NCBI GenBank assembly: GCA_003427395.1
Contig: BFEA01000525.1
Location: 268,754-332,753 of the forward strand
DNA length: 64,000 nucleotides
Reading direction: 5' to 3'
Source: Chara braunii
Taxonomy: Eukaryota > Streptophyta > Charophyceae > Charales > Characeae
Under the pieces are notes generated by a model that was not told the origin of the DNA, did not search any database, and saw nothing but the letters and a program-made list of their open reading frames with translations. Within the stretch, counting starts at the first letter, position 1; each line of letters begins with the position of its first letter. A program made the position numbers and the translations under genes. This document shows, in pieces, positions 57,999 through 64,000 of this stretch.

Positions 57999-59120
57999 AT
58001 GGGGTTGAAAGAACCCGAGATGGAGAACCCTCAAGAAAGGATTGGGGCCGAGAAGTTTGTTGACTTGCTTAGCATGCGGGACTGGTAGCGGGACAACATG
58101 CCCAAGGTTGAGATCGGCTTCTTCGACGGTAACCATGTCTCTAGCTTCCTTAGCAAGTTTGAGCAGATAGCGGTCTAGTGTGAGTGGAATGAGACGCAGA
58201 TGTTGAAGGAGGTCATAAAGTATATCCATGTTGACTTACAAGAAGATGTCAGTATTGTGATCAGGAAAGCAGGGTTATCATAGAGGGAGTTTTATAATGA
58301 CATGAGGAATAAGTACCGACTGGGAGAGGAACAATTGACCAAAGAGGACCTCGAGAAGATGGATTGATACGACTACAAGTCAGCGAGGCATTTCCTGATG
58401 GAGTATAAGAGCGCTTCCCACAAGGTTTGGGGACTGTCTGAACATGACCGATGCTTTTTCTTCCTTATGCACTTTACGGGTGAAGAGCAGCGAGACCTGA
58501 TCCGCGGGACGAGAGGACTTATATGGGACAAGATACGAGATAATTTTGTGGGAGAGGATTTCGACCAGTACCTTTGCCACATCCTACGTGAAGCCAGAAG
58601 AAGGAAGGCGTTGAGAGAATGTGAAAGGGACGAGGCTGGCAAGAGGATAGATGAATTGGCGGCTGGCACCCCCGAAGGCAGGAAAGATGAGCCTCGGAAG
58701 GATGGTAAGGCGAGCGAGCGGGATCATGGGTGGGATGAAGGGAGAAAACGTGAGTCACCTGCCAAGGAAGAAGAGGTGCAGAAGAAGGCAAAGAATGTTG
58801 TGATCCCTACCTGCGAGAGAGAAACTGACATTCCAAGCAGGAAGGGGCAAGAAGGGCGAAAAGGCCAGGAAGACGCTGCGGTGGCCCAATCTCCCGCTGC
58901 GCTAGATCCTAGAGGAGAAAGTGAGGACAAAAAGATGGTATCAACTTCTAGTTGGGCAAGTCAGAAAAGTAGGAGGCGGCGAGAGCTGTGGTCGAGAATT
59001 GTGTGTAATTACTGTGGAAAGACGGGTCATACGCCTCGCAAGTGTAAGGAAGCGAGACGAGCGCGCAGGGAAGAAAAGAAAGGGAATGATAAGGGAAGAG
59101 ATGCGACCGACCCGATATAG
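57999..59120 (+). pseudogene. gag: Gag of plus-strand giant-LTR element, four in-frame stops
   Basis: Frame 3 from ATG 57999 to the stop at 59118 carries TAG 58086, TAG 58176, TAG 58281 and TGA 58365; after 58365 it is open for 250 codons. The capsid part has FFDGNHVSSFLSKFEQIA and VWGLSEHDRCFFFLMHFTGE. A Lys/Glu-rich coiled-coil-prone part follows. The CCHC knuckle CNYCGKTGHTPRKC lies at 59004-59045, then a basic tail. The order and spacing match the minus-strand gag (10843-12357), but the Pro-rich middle of that copy is absent, so the two are diverged members. No protease or RT follows. An acceptor-like …tttgacag just before the ATG is a possible splice or leader feature. Confidence 0.7.
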
Positions 59121-60882
59121 TCTAGGCTCAGCTGAAAGGTAGAGGCATTGAGTCCAGACGACTTAGACAATGGGAGTTGATTGCGAGAGAGGGAAAACAG
59201 ATTGGAGGGGAACTCTCGCGATAATGGTCCGGTAAGGTAACTGGGACTGTAGATAGGAGTAAAGCTCAACCGTATAGGTGAAGCCAGGAGGAAATGAGTG
59301 AGTAGGGACTGGTTCGCTTATACGTCAGTAGGAATGAGGTTTCCTGTGCATAGGGACTGAGCTAGATATGTGTATACTTAGGCGTAGCCACGACTAGCTT
59401 GTCCATCTATACATGTGCGGATTGTAGTATTGGACGAATCTTTTGCTCCTTTTTTAGGTGTGATTTAGATAGTTGTATCCAGATGTGTGATATGTTGGCG
59501 TGTTGGGATAGAATCTCGTGCCTTGAGCTTTTGTGTATGATTCGGTATATTCCGAGGTACTCGTGTGTTCAAGGCATGGGTTACTCAGCAGAGTGGGGTG
59601 TGAGGGTTGGGTACCTGTGTTATTTTTAAGAGGGACATTTTATCCTGATGTTCATATTGAATTAAGACCCTACGAGGCTTGGTTTTTGTGACGATCACTA
59701 TCACTCTCACGCGTGTGGCCTATCCTGATGAATGTTGGCTTTGTGTGAAGGATGTGTGAATGTATGATATGTAAAGCTGCCTACTCCCCGGTATACTCGT
59801 GCGATCTGCCTACGGGCAGCTGATAGGGCAGAGTATAAGGAAAGGAAGTGCAGTCCGTTTGTGAAAAGTTGTGAGGATTTCTAGAAGATTTATGAGTCCT
59901 TGAGACTCGAATGCTTCACCATGCCGATTGTTGATTGCTTAAGTTGTGATGAAGACCCATAAGATGGTCTCTCAGTGATGTTTTGTTCTATGAAAAGACC
60001 CCTTGGATTTTGGAAAAGGGGATGTTTTGTGATGTTTTGTGCTGTGACGAGACCCCTTGTGATTTTGAGAGAGGGGGTGTTTGGTTTTATGGTGAGATCC
60101 CCTTGGATTTTTGAAAAAAGAGGGTGACTTTGGTTGCTGAAAGACTTACTTTCAAAGGTGAGTAAACTGATTTATGGCATGGTAAGTTGTCCGATGAGTG
60201 ATAAAGTCTGACGAAAAGGGTCATGTTTACCTGGAAGATTTATGAAGAATTTTATCCTCGGCCAGAATCGGCAAATTTCACTTGGTGGTCCTCAGCTGCC
60301 GATGAGGGCCGTCTTCTGCGGTCGGGAAGCCCGCCAGAATCAGAGACCCCTCATGTTCTGACCTGTGGTTGTGAATCGCAAAGTGGGTTTTGTGCGAGGC
60401 AGAGGGTAAGGGACGAACCGCCAGAATCAGCAGTCATGTTTGCTTAGTCACAAAAAGGGCTAGTAAAGGTGCCCTGCGGTAGGGAGACCCGCCAACGTAA
60501 GGGACCCCTCACTAACCTTATTGGAGGTTGCAAACGGTCTTGTCAACGGCAGTGACTTCCATGACTGGAAAAGTTTTATGGATTAAGACCCCTTCATATT
60601 TTTGGAAAAAGGGGCTGATATGATTTTGTTGGAAGACTCATCTTCAAAACGAAGGTGTTTTAAAAAGGTCCTGGGGAGGTTCATCCTAAAAAGAGAAGGA
60701 ATAACTAAAGATCCAGTGATATGTTGGTGGTGTACCGGTGGGTAAGTACAGATGGTTAGAGGCTTTGCCCCAATTTCTCGATTAATTGGATAAGTCCCTC
60801 CTTTCGTTTGCATCTTGGGTAATCTGACAACTTTTTTATTTTGCGAAGCGACGAGGATGTCGCTTAATATGGTCCGGTAAGT
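59121..60882 (+). mobile_element. internal spacer of plus-strand element, no pol
   Basis: Collinear with the inverse of 8809-10842. No RT, RNase H or integrase motif is seen. Four copies of a hairpin phrase, GACCCCTT..ATTTT..AAAGGGG or close variants, lie near 59995, 60045, 60105 and 60590. CCGCCAGAATCAG or close variants recur at 60260-60490. Conservation of the spacer between the two elements suggests it has a cis role, such as packaging, but this is inference. Confidence 0.55.
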
Positions 60883-61106
60883 TGTCGGCGTGAATACCCT
60901 TACAAAGGTATCCGCCCTGGTTTTTGCAGATGCCAGAAAATAAGTTTAGTTTAAAATTTGAGTTCACCGCGCGGGTCGCGGCAGTGTATGCCGTTTACAT
61001 TGAATGAATGGTTGACTAGGACAAAGAGTGTGTAGGCGCACGGATTTGGGGCGCGCGTGATCCTTTTTAAATTGTTGATGATTGAAGACTCAGCGTGATC
61101 GCCGGC
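60883..61106 (+). mobile_element. start of 3' LTR of plus-strand element, truncated
   Basis: The sequence TGTCGGCGTGAATACCCTTA.. matches 48447-48682 with few differences, up to 'gatcgccggccgg'. It then changes abruptly to unrelated DNA. The rest of this LTR, about 7 kb, is missing from the window. Confidence 0.8.
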
Positions 61107-61551
61107 CGGCAACAGAAAAATTGTCGCCGAAATTCAACAAAATTTTTTTTTGATGTCTAACTTATTCACGCCAGAAGGGGTGTGGCCAATTGTTGAAACT
61201 GGGTCTTCTGCTGTGTTCAACTACTCATCAACATTATCAACTTATTCCCAATGAGTCCAATATGGTTTCGAACATGTCTCAAACTTTTTCTCAACGACTC
61301 CAACATGGTTTCGGACAGACCTCCAACATGAACCAACACGTATCCAACATGGTTCTTAACCCACATTTCGGTACATTATAGGTGAGAGAGTGTGTGTGTG
61401 TGTGTGTGGCAGTCGTGCACTGCGGCCCGGTCCTGTAAACTGCGGCCCGGTCCTGTAAAATTGCGTGTTTTTGTGGTGTTATTTGCCCCCCCCCCCCCTC
61501 TTTTTTTTTCCTCCCATTTCAACCTTTTTTTTTTTCATTATAGTATTACGG
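61107..61551. repeat. unrelated AT-rich insert with short repeats
   Basis: 'ccaacatggtttcgga' recurs in degenerate form three or four times (61255-61360). A (GT)n tract lies at 61391-61408. A 20-bp exact duplication, ctgcggcccggtcctgtaaa, lies at 61420 and 61440. Poly-C and poly-T tracts follow (61487-61535). No gene is seen. Confidence 0.6.
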
Positions 61552-64000
61552 TGTCGAGCGCATCGGTCCAGCGCCGCACCAGGGCAGTGCGGGACCCTCC
61601 CGGCCGCGTCACGCAGGAGTCGTTCTAAATCCTCGTCGCGAGTATACATGGAGCTTCCATAAGCCGCTCCGACCGAGTGCGCCAGCCATACCTCTCGCGA
61701 GCCCCTACGACAAGATAGGGCCTACGCGAGGCACAACTTACCTACACCTTACGGGAGCTGTCACCTCCCTTCGGTGGGCGTATCCCCGCCGAGCAACCAG
61801 TCCACAGTACGAGAGTTAATCAGTTGCAATCGAAGAGGTGGACCAGCCGAGGGCGTTTCTCGTTCGCTGTAGCATAGGGGGTACGCGCGGTAGTACGCCT
61901 CTATCGGACCCGCACGCGAACCGACATCCTGGGGGGCTAAGGTCCCAGGCGTGACTCGTCGTCGGTCGACTAGGACGCATCCCACACACCACGCGCACAC
62001 CACTTTATGAACACAATAAATAAAACACACACACGCACACATACGAAACGACACAACGCAAACAACGGGACAACGCTCCTAGCTCCTCGGTAGCCATCCC
62101 ATAACTTTCTGATGCGGGAATCGGATGGGCGTCGCGCGCGAGACTTAGTATAAAACCGCACGGAAGCAGGGCTAACTCATATCGACTCGCAATGCAAACA
62201 TACGCAAGCGGTCGCGATGATGGTGTACTATGTGGTACCCATACCTATGGGGTCCCCGTTAATCTCGAGGGTCGCATTCGACACTCAAGTGTCGGCTGAC
62301 ACGCGCCTTGAGGGTTAGTCTCTCGACGCTGGACAACCGCCATGCGCGGTTGAAGACCACACACCTGCTTCTACACCCTTATGCAGAGTGGGTGCAGAGT
62401 GGGTGGTACATAGGTTTTATACCTGTGGTGGTAGTTATCTCTTGCGGCCCTAGGGGTAAGTCCTCCCTGGGTCTAGGCGAAAGCCAAGGGGTTTGACTTT
62501 GACGGCTGCCACGGACTACAACGTCCAACCATAAAAAATCTTTAAAAAACAAGGGACAAGGAATAGGCCGACGGTTCCCCCGCCTAACAAATAAAATCAT
62601 AGCCTTGGGGTACCTTGTCCTTTTCGCGCGATGTCGGCGCCCTATAGTAATCCCCAAACATTCGTCCATATGTCCCGGCCCCTTTTGCTCATGCTGGCAT
62701 TCACCCTAAGTACACCCATGTATATATATATATATATATATATAAAAGGGGGGAAATATGCGACGATCACTTCTCACAGTCTCACTGAGGTCCCTCAGAA
62801 TTATACGCATATATGTGATCACAGGCAACCAAATCCAAAATCTGATTCACAACACATACCTGCAATCACATCAACGAGTCAAATCAACAGCCCACGCATT
62901 ACACGGAGTCAACCCCAACCATCTTCAACACTCATACCCCCCGCTTTAGCCATGCAAGCCTGAACCTCCTGTCCAACCAACCTTAATTAAATACTCAGTA
63001 TCTTTGTCAAATGGCCATTCAATAAAAGTCTGGGTGAAACCTTAATGAAACAGTAGTCTTGAATCGTGATCGGGAGCTAATAAGTCTGGATTCGCAGGAA
63101 GCCAATCGATGATGGGGTTATGTGCAATGGATATTCGTCTGCGAGCCTTTTCTGAACGAAGCACACTTTCGTCCGTATAGGGTTGGACCTTGGTTTGTTC
63201 AGCAGTGACTGATATGGTCGACTGACATTCTATTCTAATCTAAGCCCCTGCTGCATCAGCAGGTAGGCCTCGGAAACCAGTAGGGACTCATAATGGCCGT
63301 CCCTGGGCCCAGATTATAGACCAGGACTTAAGAATCCACATCTAGGACAATCGATATTGGGCTAAGATCTGACGGCCCTAGATGCAGGCCGGCAAGACCT
63401 CTGACCGAGCGCTATTTATCTCGGCAGTGTTGGACCAGAGAAGCACACAGTGTTAGAGCTTCAGTTCGGCACCACACTGCATGATGGCAGTGTTGGTTGG
63501 AGCTAGGATTAGATTCTTTCAAGTTAGCACTAGATTAGCAGAACTAAGAGCAGGTGCAGGGCGAGAGTGGTGGTTTGGAGGAGTACTTACCTGGGCGCCA
63601 TAGCTGGGGGACTGTGCAACGGCAGTTCAAGGCACCACTCTGTGATCTGCTGCTGTTTAAAACACTAGTACTCGGCCCAGCTATCGGCCGCGGAAAAAAA
63701 ATTAGAGTAGAAACGTTTCTAGTCAGATGAATTTGGTTGTCCTGTAGTGGCCCGTATGTTTCCTAAAATCTTGGCTTGTATACGGGCACAACTTTAGGAA
63801 GTACTGGTGGTTTAAACCACCAGTATATCTGCAAAAGCAGATTGAGCCTCTCCTAAAAATGAATCAGCGGTTCATGACCTTCTGTGGCATACTGTGCAGC
63901 CACACGGGCCTTGCAGGGCCCGTCCCGGACCTCCAGCCTGTTTCCCTACAGGGAAACTTCCAGGCTCTTGCCTGGAAGCTTCCTTCTGGCAGGGCCTACA
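61552..64000 (-). mobile_element. further giant-LTR copy (copy D), minus orientation, open at window end
   Basis: The LTR terminus TGTCGAGCGC starts at 61552, and the next 1.5 kb matches copies A and B block by block: 'gtgcgccagccatacctctcgcgagcccctacga', 'gacaaccgccatgcgc', 'ggggtttgactttgacggctgccacgg'. After about 63050 the match fades, so the rest is either a diverged subfamily or a different element. No internal region is seen. It may be a 3' LTR or a solo LTR. Confidence 0.65.

Overview
This window looks like nuclear DNA from a large, repeat-rich plant-lineage genome. The best guess is a charophyte green alga such as Chara braunii. The reasons are LTR-retrotransposon Gag genes with CCHC knuckles of a type I associate with that alga, plant-style introns, nested transposons, satellite arrays and draft-assembly gaps. 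No search could be run, so the species is an inference. I see no rRNA, tRNA or convincing intact host housekeeping gene.

Layout. 1-1649 is a piece of a giant LTR in + orientation. 1650-20184 is a minus-strand LTR retrotransposon: a 3' LTR (1650-8808), an internal region with a small conserved ORF and gag but no pol, and a 5' LTR (14501-20184) truncated at its outer end. 20185-36912 holds an unusual gene cluster. It has a truncated paralogue of an unknown gene (+), a minisatellite, then one very long decayed gene (22576-29962). That gene appears to join a ParB/sulfiredoxin-like domain, a beta-class DNA-methyltransferase-like domain with degenerate motifs, a low-complexity linker and a C-terminal ULP1/C48 cysteine protease. 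A fuller copy of the unknown gene lies on the minus strand at 34612-36912. The space between holds a hammerhead-ribozyme-like motif (32017-32079), an 82-bp perfect palindrome and a 256-bp foldback. 37162-38646 has minus-strand ORFs of unknown function. 38680-42960 is a run of tandem arrays (about 54, 42, 95 and 83 bp units), several with built-in hairpins.

45869-48446 is a broken gypsy-type gag-protease gene, cut at 48446 by a plus-strand element of the same giant-LTR family. That element has a 5' LTR at 48447-55747, a tRNA-Asp-type primer binding site at 55750, ORF1, gag, and a 3' LTR that starts at 60883 and is truncated near 61106. A further minus-oriented LTR runs from 61552 to the window end. 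The giant LTRs start TGTCGG and end CGACA, and are about 7.2-7.3 kb long. Both internal regions carry ORF1 plus gag only, so this family probably depends on another element for reverse transcriptase and integrase.

Nearly every coding region carries in-frame stops and a few frameshifts, so most are annotated as pseudogenes. The strongest candidates for something new are the ParB-like/methyltransferase-like/ULP1 gene with its paired unknown gene, the hammerhead-like motif, and the giant-LTR gag-only retrotransposon family.
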